Shown one piece after another: positions 50,429-59,158 of a DNA stretch of 64,000 bases. The DNA is taken from contig NZ_RJWA01000004.1 of assembly GCF_003762835.1 (NCBI RefSeq), positions 434,001 through 498,000 on the forward strand, written 5' to 3'. The position numbers and the translations under genes were made by a program. Below the pieces are notes generated by a model, which worked only from the letters and a program-made list of their open reading frames with translations, was not told where the DNA came from and did not search any database. The DNA is from Micromonospora sp. HM5-17 (lineage in GTDB: Bacteria > Actinomycetota > Actinomycetes > Mycobacteriales > Micromonosporaceae). Position 1 is the first letter of the stretch. Each line of letters opens with the position of its first letter.

Positions 50429-51409
50429 ATGCCCCGCACGTCGCGCAGTATCGATGAGGAGACCATCCGAACCCGCTGTTCGAGCCCGGAGGCGGCCGAG
50501 TACACGCTCTATCTCCGCCGCCTCGTCGCGCAGCACGCCGGAGGACAGGCCGGGATCCTCCGGGCCGCCGCCGCCCGCGGAGTACTGCCCCACGCCTACA
50601 CCCGACAGACCCTGTCCGAGCACCTCTCCGGCCGGTACCGACACGGGCCGCCATGGACGACCGCCCAACTGATCATCGACTGCCTGCCGGACTCCGCGCC
50701 TCGGTCGCTGATCCGCAACCATGCGGCGGCGCTCTATGCGGCGGTTCCCCGGACCGCCGCCCGCTCCGACAACCCGGAGCGACGATTCCGAGGCTGGGAC
50801 GGGCAGCGACGGCAGAGCCCGAACGCCGGCCCGGTCCGCCCGGTGGGTCCCCGACCCACCCGCACGCCCGAGCCGGGCGCCGTTCCGGCACCGGTCATCC
50901 CGAGGCAGGCCAACCAGGCGGCCCACGGCGTCGGTCACCGGTACGGGGAGCGGCCCGGCCGGGGTGACCGCCACCCGGTGGTGCTCCGGGACCTCGCCAC
51001 GGAGGTCGCCGAGCTGCGGGCCGAGTGCGCCCGGCTCCGGGTCCGGGTGGCGTTGGCGGAGGCCGGTGCGTCCCGGGAACTGACCGCCGGGCTCGACCGC
51101 GACCCGCGTGGCCGGTTCGGACACCTCGCCGAGCGGATCGACCCCACCGCGCCGCTGCCGCGACGCGCCCTGGCCCAGTACCTCTGCGCCTACGCCGACC
51201 TGACCGCCACCGGCCTTCCCGAACTCGCCGTCCGGGCCCACCTCACCCTCGCTGCCGTGGCCGCGATCATGGCCGCCCACCGCGCGCCCACCGCCGGCGA
51301 ACTCGCGCGGCTGACCGCGGTCCTCGGCGCCGACCCGGAACCGGTGCGGCACCTGGTCCGGTCCAGCCTGGCCCGATCGGTCCGGGCGCCCCGGAGGGGC
51401 CCGGCGTAG
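50429..51409 (+). CDS. HTH-like putative regulator, 326 aa
   Basis: The N-terminal ~90 residues (AAEYTLYLRRLVAQHAGGQ, GILRAAAARGVLPH, RQTLSEHLSGRYRHGPPW, AQLIIDCL) match the HTH-like module found in actinobacterial regulators, with T-x-S-x-L-x-G as recognition-helix signature. A low-complexity Arg/Pro linker (about 105-190) follows, then a short coiled-coil-like segment (LRDLATEVAELRAECARLRV) and a C-terminal helical domain of about 110 residues (RFGHLAERIDPTAPLPRRA, LPELAVRAHLTLAAVAAIM). I cannot assign the C-terminal domain. It is divergent from the GH3 gene and convergent with the response regulator. Being next to the operators it could be a local regulator, but it is not of the LacI type expected for those sites. 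Confidence 0.65.
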   Translation: MPRTSRSIDEETIRTRCSSPEAAEYTLYLRRLVAQHAGGQAGILRAAAARGVLPHAYTRQTLSEHLSGRYRHGPPWTTAQLIIDCLPDSAPRSLIRNHAAALYAAVPRTAARSDNPERRFRGWDGQRRQSPNAGPVRPVGPRPTRTPEPGAVPAPVIPRQANQAAHGVGHRYGERPGRGDRHPVVLRDLATEVAELRAECARLRVRVALAEAGASRELTAGLDRDPRGRFGHLAERIDPTAPLPRRALAQYLCAYADLTATGLPELAVRAHLTLAAVAAIMAAHRAPTAGELARLTAVLGADPEPVRHLVRSSLARSVRAPRRGPA

Positions 51410-51483
51410 CGGATCCTCGCCGGCCGGGCCGGCGTCCGTCCGCGAGCGTCACCGGCCCGGCGGGGCGGCAGCCGCCCGTCCCG

Positions 51484-51512
51484 GCCGGCCTGGCGTGCGA
51501 GGCCAGGCCGGC
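51484..51512. terminator. Stem-loop at the end of the two-component operon
   Basis: An 11-bp perfect inverted repeat (51484-51494 with 51502-51512) with a 7-nt loop starts 5 bp beyond the response regulator stop. It can also serve the convergent HTH gene. Confidence 0.75.
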
Positions 51513-51517
51513 GCCGA

Positions 51518-52171
51518 TCACTCCTGTGGGACCAGGCCGGACTGGGCGGCCAGCAGGGCCAGCCGGATGCGGTTCGTCGCCCCGGTCTTGCTGAGCAGGC
51601 TCGCGACGTGCGTCTTCACCGTGGTCACCCCGAGGTGCAGCCGGTCGGCGATCTCGCGGTTGGAGAGGCCGGCGCCGACCAGGGCCAGCACCTCGCGCTC
51701 TCGGGCGGTGAGGTTGTCCGGCAGCGCCGGCGTGGGTGCCTCCCCGAGTCGGGCCCGCACCGCCTGGTCGACCAGCCGTCGCAGCACCGTCGGGCTGAAC
51801 GGCGTCTCGCCGGCGGCGGCCGCGCGGATGGCCGCGAGCAGCTCGTCCGGGGCGGCGTCCTTGACCAGGAAGCCGCAGGCCCCGGCGGCGAGTGCGGGGA
51901 AGAGGTGGTCGTCGTCGTCGAAGGTGGTCAGCACCACGACCCGGACGGCGGGGCGGCTGGCGTGGATCCGGGCGGTCGCCGTCGTCCCGTCCAGTACGGG
52001 CATCCGCAGGTCCATCAGCACCACGTCCGGCGCCACCTGTTCGACCAACCGGAGCGCCTGCTGGCCGTTCTCCGCCTCGCCCACCACCGTCATGTCCGGT
52101 GCGGACTCGCAGAGCATCCGCAGGCCGGCCCGGACCAGCCGCTGGTCGTCGACGAGAAGGACCCGGATCAT
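51518..52171 (-). CDS. NarL/LuxR-type response regulator
   Basis: 217 residues. Receiver domain: MIRVLLVDDQRLVRAGL with acidic D8/D9, phosphoacceptor D54 in VLMDLRMP, VVVLTTFDDDDHL, and K in GFLVKDAAP. C-terminal LuxR HTH: LTAREREVLALVGAGLSN then REIADRLHLGVTTVKTHV. Its ATG overlaps the kinase stop (ATGA), giving a tightly coupled pair. The target is unknown; nearby membrane genes 53360-54894 are on the same strand upstream but separated from the pair by only 10 bp, so the four may be one operon. Confidence 0.95.
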   Translation of the reverse strand: MIRVLLVDDQRLVRAGLRMLCESAPDMTVVGEAENGQQALRLVEQVAPDVVLMDLRMPVLDGTTATARIHASRPAVRVVVLTTFDDDDHLFPALAAGACGFLVKDAAPDELLAAIRAAAAGETPFSPTVLRRLVDQAVRARLGEAPTPALPDNLTAREREVLALVGAGLSNREIADRLHLGVTTVKTHVASLLSKTGATNRIRLALLAAQSGLVPQE

Positions 52172-53349
52172 CGGCTCACCGCCATCGGCAGGACGGTCCG
52201 CACGCGCCACCCGGCACCCTCCGGACCGGCGGTGAAGGTTCCGCCGAGCAGTTCGACCCGCTCCCGCATGCCAACCAGCCCGTGCCCGGACCCGGCGGTC
52301 CCCGATCCGGACTCCGACCGCCGCGCGCCGCGGTGCGAAGCGGCGCCGTCGTCGGTGAGTTCCCAGTGCACCGCGTCGTCGAGCACCCGGACCCGGACCC
52401 GGGCCCGCGCCGTCGGGCCGGCGTGCTTGGCCACGTTGGCCAGACCCTCCTGGGTGAGCCGTAGGATCGTCAGCCCGCGTACCGTGTCGAGGGTCGCCAC
52501 CGCCGGGTCGATCGAGGCGTCCACGGTCAGGCCCGTCCGCACGGCACGGTCCACCGTCGTGGCCAGTGCCTCCGGCAGCGCGCCCGGCTCGATGGGCACG
52601 TATCCCGGGCCGGTGCCGACCGTCGCCGGGTCGCGCAGCACCGCCACCAGCCGGCGCAGGTCGGCCAGGGCGTTGGTGCCGCTGTCGTGCAGGTCGTCGA
52701 AGACCTCGGTGACCCGGGGGTCGGTGTCCCGCAGCACGTGCCGGGCCACGCCGACCCGCAGCACCATCGAGGCGACGTGGTGGGCCACCAGGTCGTGCAG
52801 CTCCCGGGCGATCGCGGCCCGTTCGCTGGCCCGGGCGGCCTCCGCCTCGATCGCCACCCGCTGCTCGGCCTGCCGGGCCAACTGGCGGCTCGCCCGGATG
52901 TTCAGGCCGATCAGCACCGGCACCCCCACCGTCACGGCGACGCCGTAGAGCCAGGTCGGCCAGGTGGCCGGCAGGTGGTCGAGCGAGTCGACGAGGCACG
53001 CGGCGAGGACCGCCGCCGCGGTGACGGCCACCTGCCGGATCGGCCTCCGCAGCGTCAGCTCCAGCACGCCCCAGGTCGCGCCGACCTGGGGCACGGTCGG
53101 CGCGGCCTCGCCGAACCAGCCGGCGAGGCCGAACACCAGCGCGGACCCGAGGGCACTGGCCAGGGGCCACCGCACGCCGAGTGGGCAGAGCGAGAGGGCG
53201 GCGGCGGCGAAGGCCCAGTCAACCGGGGCGTACGGTTCGTCCGGATACGGACGCAGCAGCAGGTATCCGATGCCGCTCAGGCCGAGCAGCGTCATCCGCA
53301 GCCACGCGTACCGGTCGTCGAAGAGCCGGAAGACCCAGCGGGTGACCAC
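52168..53349 (-). CDS. Sensor histidine kinase, HisKA_3 type
   Basis: 393 residues from GTG 53349. The N-terminus has four to five membrane helices (about 17-150) without a large sensor loop. A dimerisation/phosphoacceptor segment follows, AAIARELHDLVAHHVASMV, with H185 as the phosphorylated histidine. The ATPase shows TILRLTQEGLANVAKHAG (N box), ELTDDGA and HGLVGMRERVELLGG (G box). It is the partner of the NarL-type regulator that follows. The signal is unknown; kinases with this compact membrane domain often sense envelope stress or small hydrophobic ligands. Confidence 0.94.
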   Translation of the reverse strand: MVTRWVFRLFDDRYAWLRMTLLGLSGIGYLLLRPYPDEPYAPVDWAFAAAALSLCPLGVRWPLASALGSALVFGLAGWFGEAAPTVPQVGATWGVLELTLRRPIRQVAVTAAAVLAACLVDSLDHLPATWPTWLYGVAVTVGVPVLIGLNIRASRQLARQAEQRVAIEAEAARASERAAIARELHDLVAHHVASMVLRVGVARHVLRDTDPRVTEVFDDLHDSGTNALADLRRLVAVLRDPATVGTGPGYVPIEPGALPEALATTVDRAVRTGLTVDASIDPAVATLDTVRGLTILRLTQEGLANVAKHAGPTARARVRVRVLDDAVHWELTDDGAASHRGARRSESGSGTAGSGHGLVGMRERVELLGGTFTAGPEGAGWRVRTVLPMAVSR

Positions 53350-53359
53350 GGCACCCAGC

Positions 53360-53923
53360 TTAGGCAGCCGGTTCGGGGCCGGAGAGGCCGCGTGACCTCG
53401 TCAGCGCCGCCGCCTCCGCGCCCGTCCGTGGCCCGGCCGGCTCACCGGTCGGCGTCGCCCGATCCCGGTCGCCGGTGCCCGCGGGATCCGGATCGCCGGT
53501 CCGCGGCCGACGCGGGTAGACGGCCCGGACCAGCAGGTAGCCGAAGGCGCCGAGCGGTCCGAGCAGGATGGTCGCCACCAGGAGGGGTGCCATCACCAGC
53601 GGTGAGATCCGGCGCTCCCGGCTGTCGAGGTACATCCATCGGCCGACGAAGAGGTCAAAGGCGATGAAGTGCGCCCAGGCGGCGGCGGTCACCTCCGGGA
53701 CGGCGAGTGCGTCCCGGAGCCCTTCCAGCGTGGGTCTGGTCACCACCGGCATCAGCACGTCCAGCTGGGGGACGGTGAGGATGGCGTACACCACCAGCGG
53801 CGGCGCGATGATCCACGGCGAGGAGGCGATCCGGCGAGTCCACGACCAGCCCGGAGCGAAGACCATTAGCGCCCAGAACGGGGCGGCAAACCAGAACGTG
53901 ATGTCGAAGAGAGTGGTGGTCAC
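53360..53923 (-). CDS. ABA4-like (DUF4281) integral membrane protein
   Basis: 187 residues from GTG 53923, which overlaps the preceding stop by GTGA. Four membrane helices, with FWFAAPFWALMVFAPGW near the start and EVTAAAWAHFIAFDLFVGRW in the third, the signature of the ABA4/DUF4281 family. In plants ABA4 is needed for neoxanthin formation, but the bacterial role is unknown. The last ~45 residues are a Pro/Gly/Arg-rich cytoplasmic tail. The upstream partner is also a membrane protein with coupled translation. Confidence 0.8.
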   Translation of the reverse strand: MTTTLFDITFWFAAPFWALMVFAPGWSWTRRIASSPWIIAPPLVVYAILTVPQLDVLMPVVTRPTLEGLRDALAVPEVTAAAWAHFIAFDLFVGRWMYLDSRERRISPLVMAPLLVATILLGPLGAFGYLLVRAVYPRRPRTGDPDPAGTGDRDRATPTGEPAGPRTGAEAAALTRSRGLSGPEPAA

Positions 53924-54894
53924 GCGTACACCTCGACTCGCTCGATTCCGTTCGTGGAGGTCGGCGTGGCGCGGCGGAGCGCGACCAGGACTCCGCCGGC
54001 GACAAGCGCGACGAGCAGGCCGGCCGCGGCGAGCGTGACCCCGTCCGGGCGGATCAGGGGCTGGCCGCGCAGCGCCTGCCAGGTCACCAGGGCGACCAGG
54101 CCGGCGTAGCCGGCCGCGGCCACCAGGACCAGCCGCAGGCGTACGTCGCCGTCCCGCAGCCGGGGGAAGCGCCTGGCCAGCGCGGTGAGCGCGATCGCGA
54201 GCAGCGGTAGCGCCTGCAGGGCGTGGATCCCCACGAAGTGCGGAACCCGCAGGTCGCCGCCGGTGGTGCTCCAGCCGATCAGCGGCAGACCCGGCCCGCC
54301 GTCTGGCACTCCGACGCTGTGCGCGCCGACGATGGTGGACACGCCGACGGCCCGCTGCTCGGGGGTCGGCATCACCATGAGGTAGGCGAGGCCCATCCCG
54401 ACCAACGTGATCAGCAGGCCGAGCCGCAGCGTCCAGGCGGTCGCCCGGTCGGGGATCCGCTGCATCAGCAGCAGGACGGCGAGAACGATCGTGCCGGCGT
54501 AGAGCACCGCGACGGTCGTGGCCATCGCCGCGTAGATCGCGGTGTCGAGGGTGGTGGCGATGTTGAAGTGGCTCTGCCGGCCCCGGGCGGCCTGCATGGC
54601 GATCAGTCCGACCTCGATGAACCCGGTCACCGCGACGACGGTGCCGGCCCGCCGGGCGACCCGCCGGCCGCGCTGCATCAGCGAGATCATCCAGGCCAGC
54701 GTCGCGACGTAGATCAGAAACGAGACCGCGAACTTGAACGGTTTGAGCCAGATCGGCGCCCCGACCAGGATCCGGTCGTCGACGACGAGCCCGACCAGGG
54801 AGACGACGCTGAGTGCCGCCATCGCGGCGGCGACGACCATGAGCGGCGGGTGCCAGCGAAAGGCTTGACGTAGCGGGACTGGGAAATGGCTCAT
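53920..54894 (-). CDS. Polytopic membrane protein, unknown function
   Basis: 324 residues from ATG 54894 (MSHFPVPLRQAFRWHPPL). About eight transmembrane helices are visible. Distinctive loops are GAPIWLKPFKFAVSFLIYV, ARGRQSHFNIATTLDTAIY and DLRVPHFVGIHALQALPLL; histidines in SHFN and PHFVGIHA lie at membrane edges and could bind haem or metal. I do not know a named family for certain. It is translationally coupled to the ABA4-like gene, which suggests they work together. It is divergent from the GGDEF/EAL gene, with a 15-bp palindrome between them. Confidence 0.7.
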   Translation of the reverse strand: MSHFPVPLRQAFRWHPPLMVVAAAMAALSVVSLVGLVVDDRILVGAPIWLKPFKFAVSFLIYVATLAWMISLMQRGRRVARRAGTVVAVTGFIEVGLIAMQAARGRQSHFNIATTLDTAIYAAMATTVAVLYAGTIVLAVLLLMQRIPDRATAWTLRLGLLITLVGMGLAYLMVMPTPEQRAVGVSTIVGAHSVGVPDGGPGLPLIGWSTTGGDLRVPHFVGIHALQALPLLAIALTALARRFPRLRDGDVRLRLVLVAAAGYAGLVALVTWQALRGQPLIRPDGVTLAAAGLLVALVAGGVLVALRRATPTSTNGIERVEVYA

Positions 54895-54971
54895 GCTCCC
54901 ACGGTCGCGCCGGCCGTGGCCCTGACACACCCGTCCGGAGTCCCGGCCGGCGGCCACCGGGACGAGCCCTT

Positions 54972-54989
54972 CTCCTCCCGAGGGAGGAG
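54972..54989. promoter_or_regulatory. Inverted repeat CTCCTCCC-GA-GGGAGGAG
   Basis: An 8-2-8 perfect inverted repeat 78 bp upstream of the membrane-protein start on the minus strand. On either strand it contains GGGAGGAG, so it may be an mRNA hairpin or an operator. Confidence 0.4.
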
Positions 54990-55010
54990 CGGGGATCGGC
55001 GCACCGGAAG

Positions 55011-55025
55011 CGTGAAACTTTCACG
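55011..55025. promoter_or_regulatory. 15-bp palindrome CGTGAAACTTTCACG
   Basis: Perfect 7-1-7 inverted repeat in the 320-bp divergent region between the membrane-protein pair and the LacI-sensor/GGDEF/EAL gene. Its AT-containing half-site stands out from the GC-rich surroundings. GTGAAA-type half-sites are used by several HTH families; the binder is unknown. Confidence 0.5.
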
Positions 55026-55213
55026 TTGTCGGCCTCTGGTCGCACCACCATCGACCTGTGTGTCCGTCGTTCCTGACGTATCGACGGCGGAAACGTGATC
55101 GGATAGGCTCCTCGCGATATCCGAAACAGTTCCGGAAGCTCTTGCGGGCGACGCGCCGCATTTCCTGGCCGGTCTGATCTTCGGCGCACCGTTTTCGCGT
55201 GCAGGAGGTGATC

Positions 55214-58200
55214 GTGCCCGTGGTCGAGGGTCCCACGATCGGCGTACTCACCATGTCCATCGGGTGCGACTATTTCGGCGGCATCCTGGGGGGAATCGCC
55301 CGTACCACCGCGGCGGCGGGCGGCCGGATGATCGCCATCCAGACCCTCGGTGCGGGGACCTTCGACGTCGATCCGCCCGAGCCGCCCGACTTTCGGCACC
55401 CCGTCGCGTGGGACCACATCTCCGCATTCGTGGTGATCCTCAACTCCGCCTCGCGGACGTACCTGGAGGCGATTCGGCGCGACGGCCGACCGGTCGTCAT
55501 GATCAGCGGCGAGCTGCCCGGCTTCTCCTGCCCCGTGGTCCTCCCCGACAACCGCACCGGTATCCGCGAGGCCGTCCGGCATCTCGTCGCGCACGGGCAC
55601 CGCGACATCGCGTTCGCCGGATTCCTCCAACCGCGCGACCTTCGCGAGCGGTACGCGGCCTACCAGGACGCACTCGTCGAATGTGGCGTCACGCCCCGGC
55701 CCGAGCTCCTGTTCGACACCGGCGACAACCGGGAGAGCGGGGGAGACCGTGCCGCCCGCGCGATGATCGCCGCCGGGCTGCCCTCCACGGCGGTGATCGC
55801 CGGCAACGACCTCAACGCCATCGGGCTGCTGCGGACGTTCGCGGCGGCCGGGATCGACGTACCCCGGCAGCAGGCGGTCGTGGGCTTCGACGACATGGAC
55901 GGCGTCGTCCACCTCACGCCGAGCCTCTCCACCGTCCGGCAGAGCTTCGCGCAACTCGGCCACCTCGCGGCGACGCTGGCGCTGCGGGCCCTGGCCGGCG
56001 CCGAGGTCGAGGCGCGGACGTACCGCGTGCCGACGTCGTTCCAACCCCGGGAGTCCTGTGGCTGCCCCGATCCCCTGACGCCGGCAACGCCGGCGCTGGC
56101 GGGCGCGGCGGTGCCGAGCGGGTCCCCGGCTCCGGAGGTCGACTCCGCCGAGGCGCTCGTCGCCCGGTTCACCGCGCCGATGGCGCCGGAGACCGCCGAC
56201 CCGCCGCGTCGGGCCGCCCTCACCCGGGCCGGCGAACTGGTCGCGCGGACGATCGAGGGCGCGGCCGACGGGCGGGACGGGCCGGCACCGCTCGAACTCC
56301 GTCAGGCGCTGACCGCACTGCACGAGCTGCATCGACGGCACCCGGAAGAGGTCGTCCAGCTGACGCCGTACATCCGTCGGTTCGGGACGTACCTGGCTCG
56401 GCGTGTCGCGAAACGCGACCCCGCCGCGGCCGAGCGCGTCCGGGCCAGCACCGCGTACGTCCTCGAGGTGTTGGCGCAGAGTCGGTCCCGGGCCCGGCGG
56501 GTCGAGGAGGTCGACTTCCTGGCGACCCTCAAGATGCTCTACACCGTCAGCACGAACCTGCTGCGCAGCCACGAGACGGATCCCCAGGGGCTGGCCTGGA
56601 TCCAGGACACCACCGCCCGTGCCGCCTGCCTCGGCCTGTGGTCGCCCGCGGGCGGCCCCGAGCAGGGCGCCGAGCGGACGCTGGAGGTGGTGACGATGTT
56701 CGAGCGCGACCGGGGACCGCTGCCGACCCCGGCCACACCGGTGCCGCCGCGGTCCTTCCCACCCGCCGACCTCGTCGCCCGGGCGGACCCGGACGCCGAC
56801 CAGATGGTGTACGTGGCGCCGCTGACCATCGGCACGAGCGACTGGGGGATGCTCGCCCTCGTCGGTCCGATCCAGGCCGAGCTGGAGACCGGGCGCGAGA
56901 TGATGAACCAGTGGGCGGCGCTGCTGGCGATCGCCCTCGACCACGCGGCGGTGCTGAGGTCCCTGCGCGCGCAGGAGGAGCTGTTGCGCCGGGCCGCCCT
57001 CTACGACCCGCTCACCGGGCTGGCCAACCGGACCCTCTTCCTCGACCGGCTCGAGCAGGCCATCAGCGCTCACCGGCGGCACCCCGACCGACACTACGCC
57101 GTGCTGCTGCTCGACCTGGACGGCTTCAAGTGGGTGAACGACAGCCTGGGGCACCTGGCCGGCGACCGGTTGCTGGTCCAGGTCGCCGAGCGGATCCGGG
57201 CGAGCGCCGCCGAGGCGGACGTCGCGGCCCGGTTCGGCGGGGACGAGTTCGCCGTACTGCTCCGTGACCTGCCCGGCGGGGTGGATCCGGTGGAGGTGGC
57301 GGCGCGGATCCGCACCGCGCTGGAGGTGCCGTTCCGGCTCGACGAGGAGGAGTTCGTCGTCTCGGCCAGCATCGGCATCTCGCGCAGCAGCAGCGGCTAC
57401 CAGCACGCCGAGGACGTGATCCGGGACGCCGACACGGCCATGTACGCGGCGAAATGGCAGCGCAAGGGTTCACACGCCGTCTTCGACGTCCGGATGCACG
57501 AGCGGGTCGTCGGGCGGCTGCGGACCGAGGCGGAGCTGCGCCGGGCCCTGGAGACCGGAGGGTTCGAGCTGCACTACCAGCCGATCGTCCGGCTCGACGA
57601 CGGACGTCCCTGCGCGTACGAGGCACTGGTGCGCTGGCGGCACCCGGTGCGCGGGCTGGTGACGCCGGACGACTTCCTGCCCGTGGCGGAGGAGAGCGGG
57701 CTGATGCCCCCGATCGGCCGGTGGGTCCTGGCCGAGGCGTGTCGGCAGCTCGGCGCCTGGCGGCACGGTGGTCTGGCGCCGGACGGGCTGCGGATGAGCG
57801 TGAACATCTCCAACCGGCAGTTCTGGCACACCCGGCTGCTGGAGGACGTCGAGGAGTGCCTGCGGGCGGCGAGCCTGGACCCGTCGGGCCTGATCATCGA
57901 GATCACCGAGGGGGTCATCGGGCACGACCTGCCGGCGGCCCGGACGAAGCTGGCGGCGCTGCACGACCTGGGTGTCCGGCTGCACATCGACGACTTCGGC
58001 ACCGGCTACTCCTCGTTGCAGGCCCTGCACCACCTCACCATCGACGCCATCAAGATCGACAGGTCGTTCGTGGCGTCGATGGCGACCGCCGGCCGGAGCC
58101 GTGAGTTGGTCCGGTCGATCGTGGCGATGGGGATCAACCTCGGGCTGGAGCTGGTGGCGGAGGGGATCGAGACCCCGGCGCAGCGGGACTGGCTTCAGCG

Positions 58201-58327
58201 GTACGGCTGCCACCTCGGGCAGGGCTACCTCTTCGCGGGTCCGGTCGTCGCCACGGCGGCCGAGGCGATCCTGCGCAGCGGTACGCCGCTCGGCCTGCCC
58301 CGGCTGACGGTGGGCGTCACCCGGTGA
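55214..58327 (+). CDS. LacI-type ligand sensor fused to GGDEF and EAL domains
   Basis: About 1037 residues. An ideal Shine-Dalgarno, AGGAGGTGATC (55203-55213), decides the start at GTG 55214 (or GTG 55220) rather than the in-frame GTG at 55199, which precedes it. Residues 1 to about 290 are a periplasmic-binding-protein-like domain of the LacI type without an HTH (GPTIGVLTMSIG, DISAFVVIL-like HISAFVVILNS, HRDIAFAGFL, AVIAGNDLNAIGLLRTF, AVVGFDDMDG, LSTVRQSF). A helical linker and GAF-like region follow. The GGDEF is intact at 675-679 (ARFGGDEFAVLL) and the EAL at 803-805 (YEALVRWRHP), with EITEG, IDDFGTGYSSL, KIDRSF and AEGIETP. Both c-di-GMP synthesis and hydrolysis are possible. The inhibitory RxxD site is absent (AEAD). 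A soluble intracellular sugar sensor controlling c-di-GMP is likely. Confidence 0.9.
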   Translation: MPVVEGPTIGVLTMSIGCDYFGGILGGIARTTAAAGGRMIAIQTLGAGTFDVDPPEPPDFRHPVAWDHISAFVVILNSASRTYLEAIRRDGRPVVMISGELPGFSCPVVLPDNRTGIREAVRHLVAHGHRDIAFAGFLQPRDLRERYAAYQDALVECGVTPRPELLFDTGDNRESGGDRAARAMIAAGLPSTAVIAGNDLNAIGLLRTFAAAGIDVPRQQAVVGFDDMDGVVHLTPSLSTVRQSFAQLGHLAATLALRALAGAEVEARTYRVPTSFQPRESCGCPDPLTPATPALAGAAVPSGSPAPEVDSAEALVARFTAPMAPETADPPRRAALTRAGELVARTIEGAADGRDGPAPLELRQALTALHELHRRHPEEVVQLTPYIRRFGTYLARRVAKRDPAAAERVRASTAYVLEVLAQSRSRARRVEEVDFLATLKMLYTVSTNLLRSHETDPQGLAWIQDTTARAACLGLWSPAGGPEQGAERTLEVVTMFERDRGPLPTPATPVPPRSFPPADLVARADPDADQMVYVAPLTIGTSDWGMLALVGPIQAELETGREMMNQWAALLAIALDHAAVLRSLRAQEELLRRAALYDPLTGLANRTLFLDRLEQAISAHRRHPDRHYAVLLLDLDGFKWVNDSLGHLAGDRLLVQVAERIRASAAEADVAARFGGDEFAVLLRDLPGGVDPVEVAARIRTALEVPFRLDEEEFVVSASIGISRSSSGYQHAEDVIRDADTAMYAAKWQRKGSHAVFDVRMHERVVGRLRTEAELRRALETGGFELHYQPIVRLDDGRPCAYEALVRWRHPVRGLVTPDDFLPVAEESGLMPPIGRWVLAEACRQLGAWRHGGLAPDGLRMSVNISNRQFWHTRLLEDVEECLRAASLDPSGLIIEITEGVIGHDLPAARTKLAALHDLGVRLHIDDFGTGYSSLQALHHLTIDAIKIDRSFVASMATAGRSRELVRSIVAMGINLGLELVAEGIETPAQRDWLQRYGCHLGQGYLFAGPVVATAAEAILRSGTPLGLPRLTVGVTR

Positions 58328-58403
58328 CGGGCCGCCCGTCGGGGCGGGCACCGGACCCGTCCCGACGCCGGTCGGCGACGTCGGAGGCGGCCGTCGATAG
58401 CGG

Positions 58404-58448
58404 CCGTCTCCGGCCGACGTCGAAACCGTCCGTCTCCGGCCGACGTCG
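58404..58448. repeat. 19-bp direct repeat, period 26, with degenerate third copy
   Basis: CCGTCTCCGGCCGACGTCG occurs at 58404-58422 and 58430-58448. A shorter related CCGGCCGACG follows at about 58490. TCGGAGGCGGCC also occurs twice around them (58381 and 58446). The repeats lie between convergent genes and may act in termination. Confidence 0.75.
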
Positions 58449-58546
58449 GAGGCGGCCATCTCCGCGGCCGGTCGTGTCGCCGCCCGTCCCCGGCCGACGG
58501 CACGCCGTCGCCTCCGGCCCGACGGTGTGCCGCCCCCGCGTCCCGG

Positions 58547-59158
58547 TCAGCGGCCGGCGAGGCGGCGGATGGCGGTGGCCAGGGCGGGACCGTCGAGATC
58601 GGCACCGGTGACGAGTGCCTGGATCAGCACACCGTCCAGCAGCGCGACGATGCCGCGGGCGGCCACGTCGCCGACGTGTGGCTCCAGCAGTTCGCGCAGG
58701 CCGCGTACCCAGGTCTCGGCGAGCGGGCGGAGCCGGGCGTCCCGCGCCGCGGCGAGGTAGAGCTCGTACTCGATCCGGGCGCGGTTGCGGTCGGCCAGGT
58801 AGGACTCGACGAGCCGGACCAGCGCGGCGACCGGGTCGTCGGCGGCGGCCACCTGCGCGGCCCAGTCGCGCAGGTCGGCCTGGAGGGCCTCGCTGGCCCG
58901 GCGCAGCCCGGCGGCGATCAGGTCGTCGAGGGTGGGGAAGTAGTAGGTGGTGGCGCCGAGGGGCAGGCCGGCGCGGGCGGCGACGGCACGGTGGGTGGTC
59001 CGGCCGATACCCACCTCGGCGACGACGTCGAGCACCGCGGCGGCGAGCGCGTCCCGGCGGGCCTGCGGGTCCCGGGGGCGCGGGCTACGCCGGCCGCCTC
59101 CGGCGCCGTTCCCCGCGCGGCCGGTGCCGCCGTCGTCTCGGCGGTGGCGGCCGGTCAA
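58547..59158 (-). CDS. TetR-family repressor, partner of SMR pump
   Basis: About 203 residues. HTH: DALAAAVLDVVAEVGIGRTT then HRAVAARAGLPLGATTYYFP, the standard TetR pattern ending in YYFPTLDDL. The ligand domain continues with DDPVAALVRLVESYLADR and closes IVALLDGVLIQALVTG. No ATG or GTG precedes the domain sensibly; the best start is the TTG at 59158, whose last bases overlap the TGA of the pump gene (TTGA). The extra Arg/Gly-rich N-terminus (about 35 residues) is unusual. It is co-transcribed with the pump and probably represses both through the operator at 59493-59512. Confidence 0.85.
   Translation of the reverse strand: MTGRHRRDDGGTGRAGNGAGGGRRSPRPRDPQARRDALAAAVLDVVAEVGIGRTTHRAVAARAGLPLGATTYYFPTLDDLIAAGLRRASEALQADLRDWAAQVAAADDPVAALVRLVESYLADRNRARIEYELYLAAARDARLRPLAETWVRGLRELLEPHVGDVAARGIVALLDGVLIQALVTGADLDGPALATAIRRLAGR

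Noticed and set aside
51518-53170. Single long frame joining the response regulator to upstream sequence
   Set aside because: Upstream part is a shadow of the kinase gene; the receiver starts exactly at ATG 52171, overlapping the kinase stop.
55199-55213. GTG at 55199 as start of the GGDEF/EAL protein
   Set aside because: It lies upstream of the perfect Shine-Dalgarno at 55203-55213, which serves GTG 55214 or 55220.
53360-57406. A 1300-codon minus-strand open frame under the GGDEF/EAL gene
   Set aside because: It only becomes sensible in its last ~187 codons (ABA4-like protein from GTG 53923). The rest is a shadow of the plus-strand LacI/GGDEF/EAL gene.
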